64,000 nt of DNA from Streptomyces sp. GS7 (GCF_009834125.1 NZ_CP047146.1:5511501-5575500), one strand, 5' to 3'. Positions 41,828 through 51,603 are shown, counted from the stretch's first letter. Notes: generated by a model not told the origin, from the sequence alone. Translations and numbers: made by a program.

Positions 41828-43132
41828 TCACTCGCCCCGTACCGGCAACTCACCACCGTCTCCCTTGAGTTGGACCGATCCGCAGCACCCCTCCGCGGAC
41901 TCACCGTTGCGCGGCGACACGACGTCCGGTCGGGCGGGCCGCCGGGAGCCGCCGGGGCCCGGGTGGTGGCGGATGCGGGCGGCGAGGACCGCGACATCGT
42001 CCTCGGCGCGCCGTCCGTCGAGGCGGAGCAGCACCTCGTCGAGCACGTCCTCCACCCCGGCGCCGGCGGGCAGGCGCATCCCCGCGACCCGGTCCAGGGA
42101 GGCGTCGATGTCCTCGCCGCGCCGTTCGACGAGGCCGTCGGTGAACATCACCAGGGTGTCGGCGGGGGTGAGGGCGCGGGTGACCAGGTCGTAGCCCCCG
42201 ACGCCGGTGCCCAGCGGCGGGCCGACCGGGACGCGGAGCAGTTCGGCGGTGCCGGCGCCGGTGAACACGACCGGCGGGAGATGGCCCGCGGCGGCGAACG
42301 CGGCGATACCGCGGGCCGGATCCACCCGGGCCAGCAGACAGGTCGCCGGGCGGCGGCCGTCGTCCTCGGCCACCGCGAGGTCGAGCTGGCGCAGGACCCG
42401 GTGCGGCGGCAGATCGGCCGAGGCGACGTAACGGAGGGCGGAGCGGTAGGCGTTCATGTCGACGGCCGCGTCGAGCCCGTGCCCCATGACGTCGCCGACG
42501 GCCAGCAGGGTGCGCCCGAAGTGGAGCCGTACGGACTCGAACCAGTCGCCGCCGACCAAGGCGCTGGTGCCGGACGGCAGATAGCGGGTGGCCAGCTCCA
42601 GGTTGGGGTGCGGGCGGCCGGGTTCGGCGAGCAGCGCGCGTTGCAGGTCCATCGAGGTGCGCCGGGTGGCGGCGTGGCGCCGGGCGTGCGCGAGATGGGC
42701 GGCTGCCAGGCGGGCCGCGTGGCGGAGGGTGGCGCTCTCGTCCTCGGTGAAGCCGCCGTCGGCGCGGGCGGCAAGCAGCACGCCGTAGAGGTGGCCGTGG
42801 GCGAGGAGCGGCACCGACAGGGGCACCGGTACGGCGGCGAACCCGGATTCCAGCAGCGGGGCGGAGCCCGCCTCGGCCGCCCGGTGCAGCGCTGCCGGGG
42901 ACGGTGGACCACCGGGTGTTCCGGGTGCGCCGGTGGCCGCGTCCTCGGGGAGGAGGTCCACCGCGGCGGCGTCGCACAGCCGTCGGCAGACGAACCGGGC
43001 GAGTTCGGCGCAGGTGGTCTGCTCGTCCAAGGTGGTGCCGATCCGCTCGGCTGCCTCCTCGACCGCGTGCAACCGCGCCCGCAGCCCCGCGCCGGGCTCC
43101 GTCGGCGGGCGGTGGTCGTCAGCCGAGAGCAC
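41828..43132 (-). CDS. GAF-PP2C/SpoIIE-type serine phosphatase
   Basis: 434 aa soluble protein. A GAF-like sensor domain (about 25-150) leads to a PP2C-SpoIIE domain: SALVGGDWFESVRLHFGRTLLAVGDVMGHGLDAAVDMN, FAAAGHLPPVVF, DTLVMFTDGLVERR and EDDVAVLAARI. It acts on phosphorylated anti-sigma-factor antagonists, with the GAF domain as input. GTG 43132 lies 6 bp from the stop of a 61-codon gene, so the two are probably one unit. Two SpoIIE phosphatases facing each other in 2.7 kb suggest linked stress-sigma control. Confidence 0.88.
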   Translation of the reverse strand: MLSADDHRPPTEPGAGLRARLHAVEEAAERIGTTLDEQTTCAELARFVCRRLCDAAAVDLLPEDAATGAPGTPGGPPSPAALHRAAEAGSAPLLESGFAAVPVPLSVPLLAHGHLYGVLLAARADGGFTEDESATLRHAARLAAAHLAHARRHAATRRTSMDLQRALLAEPGRPHPNLELATRYLPSGTSALVGGDWFESVRLHFGRTLLAVGDVMGHGLDAAVDMNAYRSALRYVASADLPPHRVLRQLDLAVAEDDGRRPATCLLARVDPARGIAAFAAAGHLPPVVFTGAGTAELLRVPVGPPLGTGVGGYDLVTRALTPADTLVMFTDGLVERRGEDIDASLDRVAGMRLPAGAGVEDVLDEVLLRLDGRRAEDDVAVLAARIRHHPGPGGSRRPARPDVVSPRNGESAEGCCGSVQLKGDGGELPVRGE

Positions 43133-43138
43133 CCGCGC

Positions 43139-43324
43139 TCAGCGGTTCGCCGCGTGAGGGGCGGCCAGCACGGCTCGGTCGTCGCCGGATACTCCCCTCG
43201 GCCCTCCGGCGCTCTCGCGCCGGTCGGTGATGCCAGGGCGGCCGGCAGGAGAGACCGGGAGGCATTCCGTCACGTCCTCGGTGATTTCGAGGAGGACGGC
43301 CTCGCCGATGCTGATCGTGCTCAT
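43139..43324 (-). CDS. Small acidic protein of unknown function upstream of PP2C
   Basis: 61 aa from ATG 43324 (GGAAG about 9 nt upstream). The N-terminal half MSTISIGEAVLLEITEDVTE is acidic and helical; the second half is Gly/Arg/Asp-rich with one Cys. It ends 6 bp before the PP2C start on the same strand, which is the main support for it being a real gene. It could be a small regulator or partner of the phosphatase. I recognise no family. Confidence 0.5.
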   Translation of the reverse strand: MSTISIGEAVLLEITEDVTECLPVSPAGRPGITDRRESAGGPRGVSGDDRAVLAAPHAANR

Positions 43325-43490
43325 GGTCCACTTCCGGAACGGTGCGTTGACGGCACTGAAGACTGTGAGGAGGGGGGTGTGGTGATGCACCCCCGATCAA
43401 ACACGGTGCGGAAGTTTCCGGTCCGCACATCCGAACGGAGATCCGGTGAATTCTGCGCTCGCCGGAATTTCCCCCGCATATCCGCGGGAT

Positions 43491-45107
43491 TTACCTTGCG
43501 GCCGTTTTCCGGGCCTTCGGGACCGGCGCGAGATAGGCACGGTATCCCCGGAATCGGGTGGAGTCGGGCAGCGGCGCGGGGTGCCAGGAACGGGCGTAGG
43601 CCGGGGGCGCGGTGCGCGGCGGGACGAGCAGGGCCACCGGGCGTCGGTTGGCCTCGGCGCGCAGTCCGTCGGGGGTGATGCTGGCGTCGGGGCCGCCGAT
43701 CTGCCGGGAGGCGCAGCCCGTGTAGTACGCGATCTGGACGGCGTTCTCGCCGGAGAGCGTGCAGGGCGGGCGCAGTCCGAGGCCGTGCAGGGCGGTGGCG
43801 ACGGCCGTGAAGTCCTGGTGCATATGGCGGTTGCGGGCGGTGTTGCCGGTCAGCACGGCGCCCTGGACGGCCAGATGTCCCAGGAGGGCCACGGTGAAGA
43901 GGATCGTGGCGAACGGGCGGAGTCGGTCCCCGCGCGCGATCAGCCGCCACACGCAGTCGGCCACGGGGAGGGCCAGCAGGGCGTAGCCGGGCAGCAGGAA
44001 GCGGGGCGCGGCGTAGTCGATGAGGAAGAGGTAGGGCACGGCCATCACCAGCGCTACCGCGCCGGGCAGCAGCGCGGTGGCTGGGCGCCTGGCCCGTACG
44101 GCGGCCAGGATGCCCCCGACGACCAGGACGGGCAGGGCGAACCACCACACCGCCGTGACGGGGTGGCTCCAGGGCACGTCGCAGGGACGGCACAGCCCGA
44201 CCCCGTCCAGACTGCGGATCTGGTCCTCCACCGCGACGTTCCAGCCGATGCCGCCCTGGATCTCGGCGGCCCGGTGCAGCCGGGCGAGCAGGCCGCCGTA
44301 GCGGGTGTACGCCTCGACGACCCAGTCCGCGCCGCCCAGCACCAGCCCGCCCACCAGCAGCAGGACGAGCCCGGGGCGCCGCCACCGGGGCACCGCCAGC
44401 GCCGCGGCGGCCAGCGCGAGCACCAGCCAGACGGCGTCCGGCGGGCGCATCAGCGCCACCACCGCGACGGCGAGCGGGAGCATGACCCGCGCCGACCGGT
44501 CGGCGCGGTCCCGTACGGCGCGCAGGAAGCAGCCGACGGCGGCCAGCGTGGCGTACGCGCTCCAGGGGTTGGGCATGGCCTGGGGCGCGTAGTAGAGGGT
44601 GATCCAGAGGGTGGCGAAGAGGGCGCCCCCGAGGGCCAGGACGCGGGTGGGCAGCAGCCGGCGCCAGATCCACAGCGCGCCCAGGAGACCGGCGCCGGAG
44701 AGCACCGCGAGGACGATCCGCAGGACGGTGGTGGAGGAGGTCAGTTCGGTCACCGGCGCGATCAGGTAGGTGATGCCGCGGGCCCGCGGTGCGCTGAAGA
44801 AGGCAGGTGGCGCGTGCCGGCTGACCTGGCTCGCGTAGACCGTCTCGTCCCAGCCCAGCCCGGATCCGGGTGCCACCAGGGCCACCTGGAGGAGGACGAA
44901 GAGCGCGCTGACCGCGACGAGCCAGGGCAGCGTGCGCGGGGCGGAGACGTCGGCGGGCAGCGGGCGGAGCCCGTGGACCTGGACCGGAGCCCGGCGCAGC
45001 GCCCGACCGTCCCTCAGGGCCCGGCTCCATTCCGTGGTCCGGCCCCCGTAGGTGGCCCGGCCACCGGCAAGGGGCCGGGGCGCTTCCATGGTCCCGTTCT
45101 CTTCCAT
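43491..45107 (-). CDS. Polytopic GT-C type glycosyltransferase
   Basis: 538 aa with about 11-12 membrane helices. The first extracytoplasmic loop contains GLGWDETVYASQVSRH, where the acidic DE pair is the catalytic motif of GT-C (GT39/GT83-like) enzymes using polyprenyl-phosphate sugars. The loop with PPAFFSAPRARGITYLIAPV and a C-terminal extracytoplasmic domain (after about 420) are typical. ATG 45107 has GAGG 7 nt upstream. The sugar and acceptor are unknown; cell-wall glycan or protein glycosylation are possibilities. It is divergent from the ArsR-MgtA operon. Confidence 0.8.
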   Translation of the reverse strand: MEENGTMEAPRPLAGGRATYGGRTTEWSRALRDGRALRRAPVQVHGLRPLPADVSAPRTLPWLVAVSALFVLLQVALVAPGSGLGWDETVYASQVSRHAPPAFFSAPRARGITYLIAPVTELTSSTTVLRIVLAVLSGAGLLGALWIWRRLLPTRVLALGGALFATLWITLYYAPQAMPNPWSAYATLAAVGCFLRAVRDRADRSARVMLPLAVAVVALMRPPDAVWLVLALAAAALAVPRWRRPGLVLLLVGGLVLGGADWVVEAYTRYGGLLARLHRAAEIQGGIGWNVAVEDQIRSLDGVGLCRPCDVPWSHPVTAVWWFALPVLVVGGILAAVRARRPATALLPGAVALVMAVPYLFLIDYAAPRFLLPGYALLALPVADCVWRLIARGDRLRPFATILFTVALLGHLAVQGAVLTGNTARNRHMHQDFTAVATALHGLGLRPPCTLSGENAVQIAYYTGCASRQIGGPDASITPDGLRAEANRRPVALLVPPRTAPPAYARSWHPAPLPDSTRFRGYRAYLAPVPKARKTAAR

Positions 45108-45313
45108 CGTGAGACCTCGCGAGATCGAGTGGCTGATGCGGCCGTGATGCACCCGTGGTGAAGCATTCGCCATCATGGGGGCAGCCGCGGCTCCCGGCAC
45201 TCCGCACTCGCCTGTTCGGCACTGGAAGCTTCGGCCTGTCAGGGCATACGGCCCGCCGCCTACACTGGGCGTTCCGGGGACAAGGGGACGCCCCGGAAGG
45301 ACGGAGAGCGGCA

Positions 45314-45688
45314 GTGGTGACCAGCTTCGACGGCAAGGCCGCCAAGGCCGCCAAGCCCGACCCGTCCGCCGAGGTACTGGCCGCGGCGGCGGCGATGTTC
45401 GGGCTGCTGGCCTCTCCCCCGCGCCTGCACATCGTCTGGGCACTGGCCCAGGGCGAGAGCGACGTCAGCGGGCTCGCCGAGCGGGTCGGCGGCGCCCTGC
45501 CGGCGGTGAGCCAGCACCTGTCCAAGCTGAAACTGGCCGGACTGGTGCGCTCGCGCCGCGAGGGCCGGCGCGTGGTCTACCTCGTCGACGACCCCGACGT
45601 GGTGGCGGTGATGCGGACGCTGGTCGTCCAGCTCGCCGCCCGTTCCGAGGTAGAGGCGCCGTTCCGCCTGCGTGAGCTCGGTGCCTGA
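45314..45688 (+). CDS. ArsR/SmtB family transcriptional regulator
   Basis: 124 aa winged-helix protein: FGLLASPPRLHIVWALAQGESDVSGLAERVGGALPAVSQHLSKLKLAGLVRSRREGRRVVYLVDD is canonical ArsR. There are no cysteines, so the classic alpha-3N or alpha-4C Cys metal sites are absent; a His/Asp alpha-5 type site is possible, with few His available. GTG 45314 or 45317, with GGAGAG upstream. It overlaps the start of the following P-type ATPase by 17 bp, so it presumably senses the ATPase's ion and represses the pair. Confidence 0.9.
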   Translation: MVTSFDGKAAKAAKPDPSAEVLAAAAAMFGLLASPPRLHIVWALAQGESDVSGLAERVGGALPAVSQHLSKLKLAGLVRSRREGRRVVYLVDDPDVVAVMRTLVVQLAARSEVEAPFRLRELGA

Positions 45689-48365
45689 GATCACCGCGGC
45701 ACCCGGGACCGGCCCGACGTCCCCGGACACGGAAGACACCCGCGCGGACGGGGAGCCCCGCCGCGCCCCGGCGGGGGTCGGGGCGCTGGCCGCGCTGACG
45801 TCGTTGCAGCTGATGCGGCGGCTGGACAGCGGGCCGCGCGGACTGACCGACGCGCAGGCCGAGGAGCGGCTGGCCCGGCTCGGCGAGAACACCATGCCGT
45901 CCTGGAAGCCGGTGTCCTGGCCGCGGCGTTTCCTGGGCAGTCTGCGGGATCCGTTCACCACGGTGCTGCTGTGCCTGGGTCTGGTGTCGGCGGCCGTCGC
46001 CTCCTGGGGCACCGCCTGCGTGATCCTGACGCTGGTGGCCGTCAGCTGCGCGCTGCGGTCCGGCGGCGAGCACCATGCCAGCCGCTCGATGGCGGCGCTG
46101 CGGGAGCTGGTCGCCACCACGGCGACGGTGCAGCGCCGGACGGACGACGACGCTCCGCCGCGGGTGCGGGAGATCCCCGTCGACCAGCTGGTCATCGGCG
46201 ATGTGGTGCGGCTGGGCCCGGGAGACCTGGTACCGGCGGATGTGCGGCTGCTGCGGGCCAGCGGGCTGACCGTGCACCAGGCGGCGCTGACCGGTGAGTC
46301 CGCGCCGGTGCCGAAGCGGCCGGTGGACGCGCCGCTCGACGGGGACGGCGGGCCGGCCGAACCGCCGCACATGTGCTTCCAGGGCAGCAGCGTGGCGTCC
46401 GGGAGCGGGACGGCGCTGGTGGTGGCCACGGGGGCGGACACCCGGTTCGCCGCGGCGTACGGCGGGCGGGCCCGGCGGCGCGGGGAGACCGCGTTCGACC
46501 GCTCGGTGCACGGCATCGCGTGGACGCTGATCCGCTTCATGCTGCTGACGCCGCCGCTGGTGCTGATGGCGAACGCCGCGCTGCGCGGACGCGGCCTGGA
46601 GACGCTGCCGTTCGCGGTGGCCGTCGCGGTGGGTCTGACGCCGGAGATGCTGCCGGTGATCGTCACCACCGCGCTGGCCCGGGGGGCCGCCGCGCTGGCC
46701 CGGGCGAGCGGGGTGATCGTCAAGCGGCTGCCGGCACTGCACGATCTCGGGGCGATCGACGTGCTGTGCCTGGACAAGACGGGCACCCTGACCCAGGACC
46801 GGCCGGTCGTCGTACGGGCCGTCGACGCGCGCGGCGTCGGCGATCCCGAGGTGCTGCGCTGGGCGGCGGTGAACAGCTTCTGGACGATCGAGCTGGCCGA
46901 GCTGCCGGTGCCGGACGCGCTGGACGAGGCGGTCCTGGAGGCGTCCGACGCGTGCGGGGCGGATCCGCTGGAGTACGACGGGATCGCGGCGCTGCCGTTC
47001 GATCCGGTCGGGCGGCTGGCCGCGGCGGTGGTCCGCAGCCCCGGGCGGCACGGCAGCCACACTCTCGTCGCCAAGGGCGCGGTGGAGGATGTCGTCGCCC
47101 GCTGCGGGCGGCTGAACCTCGACGGGCAGGACGCCGAGATGGACCAGGCGGCCCGCGAGCGGCTGCTGCGGTTCGCCGCGGCGGAGGCGGAGGGCGGTCT
47201 GCGGCTGCTGGCCGTGGCGCGCTGCGAGCGCCGTCCCCGGCTCGGCGCGTACACGGACGCCGACGTCCGGGGGCTGACCTTCCTCGGCTTCGTCGAGCTG
47301 AGCGATGCGCTCGCGCCGTCCGCGGCCGACGCGCTGGAGGTACTCGCCGAGCGCGGGGTGGCGGTGAAGGTGCTCACCGGCGACCACCCGGGCACCGCGG
47401 CGCGAGCCTGCCGGGATCTGGGGCTGGAGCCGGGCGAGGTGCTCACCGCGGACCGGCTCGCCGGGTGCGGCGGGCCGGCGCTGGCCGCGGCGGTCGAGCG
47501 GGCGACGGTCGTGGCGCGGTGCACGGCCCAGGACAAGGCCCGGATCGTCACCGCGCTGCGGGAGAGCGGGCACACCACGGGGTTCCTCGGGGACGGGGTC
47601 AACGACCTGCCCGCGCTGCACGCCGCGGATGTCGGGATCTGTCCGCGCGGGGCGGTGCCGGTCGCACGCGAGGGCGCGGACGTGGTGCTCGGCGAGAAGG
47701 ATCTGACCGCCATCGAGCGGGCGATCACCACCGGCCGGCACGCGAGCAGCAACATCGCCGCCTATCTGCGGATAACGCTGTCGTCCAACCTCGGCAACGT
47801 GATCGCGATGCTGGCGGCGGGTCTGTTGCTGCCCTTTCTGCCGATGCTCCCGGCCCAGGTCCTGGTGCAGAACCTCTGCTTCGACGCGGCGCAGCTCTCG
47901 CTCGCCTTCGACCGCCCGGGCCCCGGCTCGGCGCGCCGTCCCGCCGTGCTGCGCCCGCGGGTCTTCCTCCGCTTCATCACCGCCTTCGGCCTGATCAACG
48001 CCGCCGCCGACCTGGCGACCTTCGCGGTGCTGGCGTTCTCGGCCCGGGCGACGTCGGGGACCGACACTCCCACGATGTTCCACGCCGGGTGGTTCACCGA
48101 GAACCTGCTGACCCAGGGGATGGTGATGCTGCTACTGCGGACGGGCCGCCGGGCCGCCGAGGGCCGGGCCATCGGACCGGTCCATCTCGCCGTCACGGCC
48201 CTCGCGGTCGTCGGTCTGCTGCTGCCGGTCTCCCCGCTGGCTCCGCTGCTGGCCATGTCGGCCCCGCCGCCGCTGTACTACCTGCTGCTCTCGGTCGTCC
48301 TCGCGCTCTACGGGGCGGCGCTGACCATCGCGCGGATGCGGTACGCGCGTCGGGAGAACGGCTGA
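45672..48365 (+). CDS. mgtA: MgtA-type P3B P-type ATPase (magnesium/divalent cation importer)
   Basis: 897 aa. The N-terminal segment LMRRLDSGPRGLTDAQAEERLARLGEN, actuator TGESAPVPK, phosphorylation site D368 in CLDKTGTLTQDRP, hinge GFLGDGVNDLPALHAADVGI and the C-terminal SSNLGNVIAMLAAGLLLPFLPMLPAQVLVQNLCFDAAQ fit the MgtA/MgtB group. The N-terminus is shorter than in enterobacterial MgtA and lacks its long disordered tail. GTG 45672 lies inside the arsR reading frame. MgtA is normally controlled by a riboswitch or two-component system; partnership with an ArsR repressor is uncommon and raises the possibility that it moves another metal. Confidence 0.9.
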   Translation: MSSVPEITAAPGTGPTSPDTEDTRADGEPRRAPAGVGALAALTSLQLMRRLDSGPRGLTDAQAEERLARLGENTMPSWKPVSWPRRFLGSLRDPFTTVLLCLGLVSAAVASWGTACVILTLVAVSCALRSGGEHHASRSMAALRELVATTATVQRRTDDDAPPRVREIPVDQLVIGDVVRLGPGDLVPADVRLLRASGLTVHQAALTGESAPVPKRPVDAPLDGDGGPAEPPHMCFQGSSVASGSGTALVVATGADTRFAAAYGGRARRRGETAFDRSVHGIAWTLIRFMLLTPPLVLMANAALRGRGLETLPFAVAVAVGLTPEMLPVIVTTALARGAAALARASGVIVKRLPALHDLGAIDVLCLDKTGTLTQDRPVVVRAVDARGVGDPEVLRWAAVNSFWTIELAELPVPDALDEAVLEASDACGADPLEYDGIAALPFDPVGRLAAAVVRSPGRHGSHTLVAKGAVEDVVARCGRLNLDGQDAEMDQAARERLLRFAAAEAEGGLRLLAVARCERRPRLGAYTDADVRGLTFLGFVELSDALAPSAADALEVLAERGVAVKVLTGDHPGTAARACRDLGLEPGEVLTADRLAGCGGPALAAAVERATVVARCTAQDKARIVTALRESGHTTGFLGDGVNDLPALHAADVGICPRGAVPVAREGADVVLGEKDLTAIERAITTGRHASSNIAAYLRITLSSNLGNVIAMLAAGLLLPFLPMLPAQVLVQNLCFDAAQLSLAFDRPGPGSARRPAVLRPRVFLRFITAFGLINAAADLATFAVLAFSARATSGTDTPTMFHAGWFTENLLTQGMVMLLLRTGRRAAEGRAIGPVHLAVTALAVVGLLLPVSPLAPLLAMSAPPPLYYLLLSVVLALYGAALTIARMRYARRENG

Positions 48366-48405
48366 CGGACCACGGCAACGACCAACGGACCGCGAGAACG
48401 GCCGA

Positions 48406-48437
48406 GGGCCTGCCCGGAACGGAATCCGGGCAGGCCC
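48406..48437. terminator. Hairpin terminator after mgtA
   Basis: GGGCCTGCCCGGA (48406-48418) pairs perfectly with TCCGGGCAGGCCC (48425-48437) over a 6-nt loop. It lies between the convergent mgtA and the Gly-rich-tail protein gene and can serve both. Confidence 0.75.
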
Positions 48438-48471
48438 TGGCGCGTCGGCGGGTCAGCCGTGGTTCACCGGC

Positions 48472-49842
48472 TCACCAGTCGCCGCCGCCACCGTCGAAGC
48501 CACCTCCGTCGAAGCCGCCGCCGTCGCCCCAACCGCCGCCGAAGTCCGCCGGGTTGAAGTTGGCGCCGGAGTCGGTCCCGCCCTCCGTGCCGCCGAAGAA
48601 CGACGGGGAGTCGGCGTAGGCGGACGGGGCGCTGATGAGGGAACCGAGCACGGTTCCGGCGACCAGGGCGGGGAGCACGCCGCTGCCGAAGTAGCCGCCG
48701 GCCCACGGCGAGTAGGCGGGTCCGGCGTTCCAGTACGGCTGCTGCCCGTCGGCGGTCTGCACCGTACGGGACATCGGCTCCTGGCCGTCGGCCAGCCGCG
48801 TGGCGTCGGCCGCGCAGGCAGGGACGGGGCGCGGCGCGCCGCCCGGCGGGGCCCACTGCACGTCGACGGTCGAGGGACCGTGCCGCGGGTCGAAGAAGCA
48901 GGGCTTGCGGTGTTCCGGCAGCGGTGCGCCGGTGCGCCGCGCGGCGAGCGTGGCCAGCGCGAACCGGCCGCGCTCCAGGGCGTCGGTCACCGCCCGTACG
49001 TCCCCGGGGACGCGGGCCTCGGCCATCGTGGTCTTGGCGAGGTCGTAGGCATCCAGGGCCGTGGTGTAGTCGGCGCGCATGTCGTCGGTGGCGCCGGGCT
49101 CGGAGGGGTTGAAGTCGAGGTGCTCCAGAGCCTCGCCGAAGGCGGTGATGTCCTCGTCGACCACCACGCGCAGCTGCTCCAGCTCGGCCTGCTCGCGCCG
49201 CTTCCGGTTCCGGCGGTACAGGGCGTAGCCGCCTCCGGCGCCCGCGACGACCACACCGGCGGCGATCAGCCCGGTGGTGGAGCCGCCGGAGCCGCCGCTC
49301 GCGTCGTCGCCCCATGAGGAGGGTGCGGTCCCGTGGGCCTGGGCGATGGCCTGGGTGACGAAGTCGGTGACCATGCCCTTGGCGTCGTCGCGGCTGTGGG
49401 AGTCTCTGACGGCCTTCTTGAGGTTGTCCATCGCGTTGGTGGGCAGCACCGTCCGGTCGGCGCCGGCGTTGAAGCCTACGGCGCTGAGGTGGACGGCGTA
49501 GACGCCGGTCACGCCGACCCTGGTCCGCAGGTCCTGCAGCAGCGTCTTCTTGGGAAATTCGGCGGTGTCGGGCAGCACGGCGACGAAGACCGGCTTGTCG
49601 GCGTCGCGTATTTTCTTCGCGAGGGCGTCCCGGTCCGCGTCCGGCAGTTGGTCCTTCACCCGCGGATCGACATATACCGGGCTCTTTCTCAGTGCCTCGG
49701 CCACGGTGCCCAGGCCACTGCCCGCGGCGTACGCCGGCCGCGGCAGCACGGCCACCGTGGCGAGCAGCACGAGGGCCGCCAGCAGGACGCCGGACAGGAC
49801 TCCGGTCAGAGGGCCGGGCGAGGGCCGGCGGAGGGCTGACAT
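48472..49842 (-). CDS. Exported membrane protein with Gly/Phe/Asp-rich tail
   Basis: 456 aa. Signal peptide (LLAALVLLATVAVLPRPAYAA), a TPM-like extracellular domain (about 42-165; AEALRKSPVYVDPRVKDQLPDADRDALAKKI...KPVFVAVLPDTAEF), a membrane helix (TTGLIAAGVVVAGAGGGYALY), a cytoplasmic helical region and then a low-complexity C-terminus with GGFDGGG units ending GGGGDW. Glycine-rich tails of this sort also occur at the ends of TPM-domain proteins. ATG 49842 has AGGAG 9 nt upstream. Role unknown; photosystem-repair-like TPM proteins and membrane quality control are the nearest analogues. Confidence 0.75.
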   Translation of the reverse strand: MSALRRPSPGPLTGVLSGVLLAALVLLATVAVLPRPAYAAGSGLGTVAEALRKSPVYVDPRVKDQLPDADRDALAKKIRDADKPVFVAVLPDTAEFPKKTLLQDLRTRVGVTGVYAVHLSAVGFNAGADRTVLPTNAMDNLKKAVRDSHSRDDAKGMVTDFVTQAIAQAHGTAPSSWGDDASGGSGGSTTGLIAAGVVVAGAGGGYALYRRNRKRREQAELEQLRVVVDEDITAFGEALEHLDFNPSEPGATDDMRADYTTALDAYDLAKTTMAEARVPGDVRAVTDALERGRFALATLAARRTGAPLPEHRKPCFFDPRHGPSTVDVQWAPPGGAPRPVPACAADATRLADGQEPMSRTVQTADGQQPYWNAGPAYSPWAGGYFGSGVLPALVAGTVLGSLISAPSAYADSPSFFGGTEGGTDSGANFNPADFGGGWGDGGGFDGGGFDGGGGDW

Positions 49843-49939
49843 AGGGCTGATCTCCTCAGGAAGCTCGGGATGTGTACGGGATACGTAGGGGCGAAACAGG
49901 GTGAACGGGACTCCTGCGACTGTCCATTATGGGCGGTCG

Positions 49940-51460
49940 TCAGCCGTAGGAGAGATCGGAGCAGGGGTTGTCGTCGGCGGACCGGGCCCTGCCGCCCACC
50001 TGTGACGGCTCTCCTCCGTGCGGGGACGCAGCGGGGGCGGGTCGGGTTGCGTAGGACCGGCCGAGGGTGACGTTGACGCCCGGGGCGGCGGCCTGCTGGA
50101 GCACCGCGTCGGGGAAGAGCCGGGCGACGGCCACGGCGTGGTCCTGCCGGCCGGGGCCGTAGCTGATCACCGTGGTGGTGTGCCGCTGGGCGCCGGCGGT
50201 GGCGGTGCCGGTGACGGTGAAGCCGGCGGCCTTCAGCTCGTCGGCGGCGCGGGCGGCCAGCCCGGGGACGGTGGTGCCGTTGTAGACGGTGACGCGGATG
50301 CCGGCCCCGGACACCGTGACGCCCGGCCCCGCGGCGGTGGCGTAGGCGGCCTTGCCGTCATCGTCCTTGTGCGCGGACGTGCCGCTGGCGTCCTGGCCGT
50401 CCACGGTGCGGTCGGCGCGCATCGCCGCCCACAGGTTGTCCGCGTCCGGATGCACGATCGCCACCCGGGCGCCCTGATAGCGCCACGGCAGGGTGACGAA
50501 CTTGGTGTCGTGCAGATCGATGTTCTTCATCGACATCGCGAAGGCGAGGAGCTTGTCCGCCGAGCCCAGCCCCGGGTCGACGGTCATCGACTCGGTGGCC
50601 GCGTTCGCCAGCGGCAGCAGCGCGGAGGGGTTCATGCCCTGCGACCTGACCTTCTTGATCAGGCCGGAGACGAACGCCTGCTGCCGCTTGATGCGCCCGA
50701 TGTCCGAGCCGTCCCCGATGCCGTGCCGCAGGCGTACGTAGTCCAGCGCCTTCCGGCCGGAGACGGTCTGCGGGCCCTTGGCGAAGATGAGCTGCCCGCG
50801 CGATCCCCGGTTGGGGTTGAGGTCGCCCTCGTAGACGTCCTTGGGCAGGCACACGGTGACGCCGCCGACCGCGGTGGTCATCTTCGAGAAGCCCGCGAAG
50901 TCCACGACGACGGTGTGGTCGACACGCAGCCCGGTCAGCTTCTCCACGGTGTTCTGGGTGCAGGCCGGATTGCCCTTGGCGGTCTGGCCCACGGTGAACG
51001 CGGAGTTGAACATCGCCCCGGACTGCGGGGCGGTCCAGCTTCCGTCGGGCAGCCGGCACGGCGGGATCTCGACGAGGGTGTCGCGGGGGAACGACACGGC
51101 GCCCGCGTGCCGGCCGTCGCCGTAGACGTGCAGCAGGAAGGCGGTGTCCGAGCGCCCCACGTCGCCCGTCCCGCCGCCCAGCCTGGCGTTGCTGCCGGCG
51201 CGCGAGTCGGAGCCGATGACCAGGACGTTGCTGCCGCCGGCGCCCGCGGCGGGCCGGTCCCGGCTGAGGCCGTCCGCGCCGAAGGTGGTGATGTTCCCGT
51301 TGAGCTGGAGGTAGAGCCAGCCGGAACCCGCGACCGCAAGCAGCAGAACGGAGACCGTGAGCGCCGCCGCTGTCCGGACCCCGCTGGGCCGACGCCGCCG
51401 TCCCCCGACAAGCCCGTCCTCGCTCCCGCGTACGGCTTGTGCCTTGTGGCTGCGTGTCAC
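49940..51460 (-). CDS. LCP (LytR-CpsA-Psr) family cell-wall glycopolymer ligase
   Basis: 506 aa. Cytoplasmic basic N-terminus, one membrane helix ([21 protein letters not shown]), LCP catalytic domain ([69 protein letters not shown]) and a C-terminal LytR_C domain ([29 protein letters not shown]). LCP enzymes transfer teichoic acid, arabinogalactan or other glycans from lipid carriers to peptidoglycan; the Arg/Asp catalytic positions are present. GTG 51460 has GAGGG 8 nt upstream. It is divergent from tatA, with a TTGCGCAA palindrome in the shared promoter region. Confidence 0.92.
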   Translation of the reverse strand: MTRSHKAQAVRGSEDGLVGGRRRRPSGVRTAAALTVSVLLLAVAGSGWLYLQLNGNITTFGADGLSRDRPAAGAGGSNVLVIGSDSRAGSNARLGGGTGDVGRSDTAFLLHVYGDGRHAGAVSFPRDTLVEIPPCRLPDGSWTAPQSGAMFNSAFTVGQTAKGNPACTQNTVEKLTGLRVDHTVVVDFAGFSKMTTAVGGVTVCLPKDVYEGDLNPNRGSRGQLIFAKGPQTVSGRKALDYVRLRHGIGDGSDIGRIKRQQAFVSGLIKKVRSQGMNPSALLPLANAATESMTVDPGLGSADKLLAFAMSMKNIDLHDTKFVTLPWRYQGARVAIVHPDADNLWAAMRADRTVDGQDASGTSAHKDDDGKAAYATAAGPGVTVSGAGIRVTVYNGTTVPGLAARAADELKAAGFTVTGTATAGAQRHTTTVISYGPGRQDHAVAVARLFPDAVLQQAAAPGVNVTLGRSYATRPAPAASPHGGEPSQVGGRARSADDNPCSDLSYG

Positions 51461-51525
51461 GTGTGCACCCTCGTCCGTGCGATTTCGTGCAGGCAGACGG
51501 GGAGCCCCTGCACAGGGTTATACAG

Positions 51526-51533
51526 TTGCGCAA
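51526..51533. promoter_or_regulatory. TTGCGCAA palindrome in lcp/tatA divergent promoter region
   Basis: TTGCGCAA lies in an AT-richer patch (GGGTTATACAGTTGCGC...) 66 bp upstream of the lcp start and 71 bp upstream of tatA. The same 8-mer core recurs at 52230-52237 in another divergent promoter region 0.7 kb away, suggesting a shared regulator. Confidence 0.45.
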
Positions 51534-51603
51534 TGTAGCAAGTGAAATCCGGGGCCGGTCCCCGTCGGCCGCGACTGTGACAACGAGAGAAAGGCGGGCA
51601 GCG

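Noticed and set aside
43139..43324. Lanthipeptide precursor interpretation of the small acidic protein
   Set aside because: An acidic leader-like N-terminus is present, but there is a single Cys and no lanthionine synthetase nearby.
46373..48619. 748-codon plus-strand frame overlapping mgtA
   Set aside because: Out of frame with the ATPase, Arg/Gly-rich nonsense composition; mgtA motifs are in the other frame.
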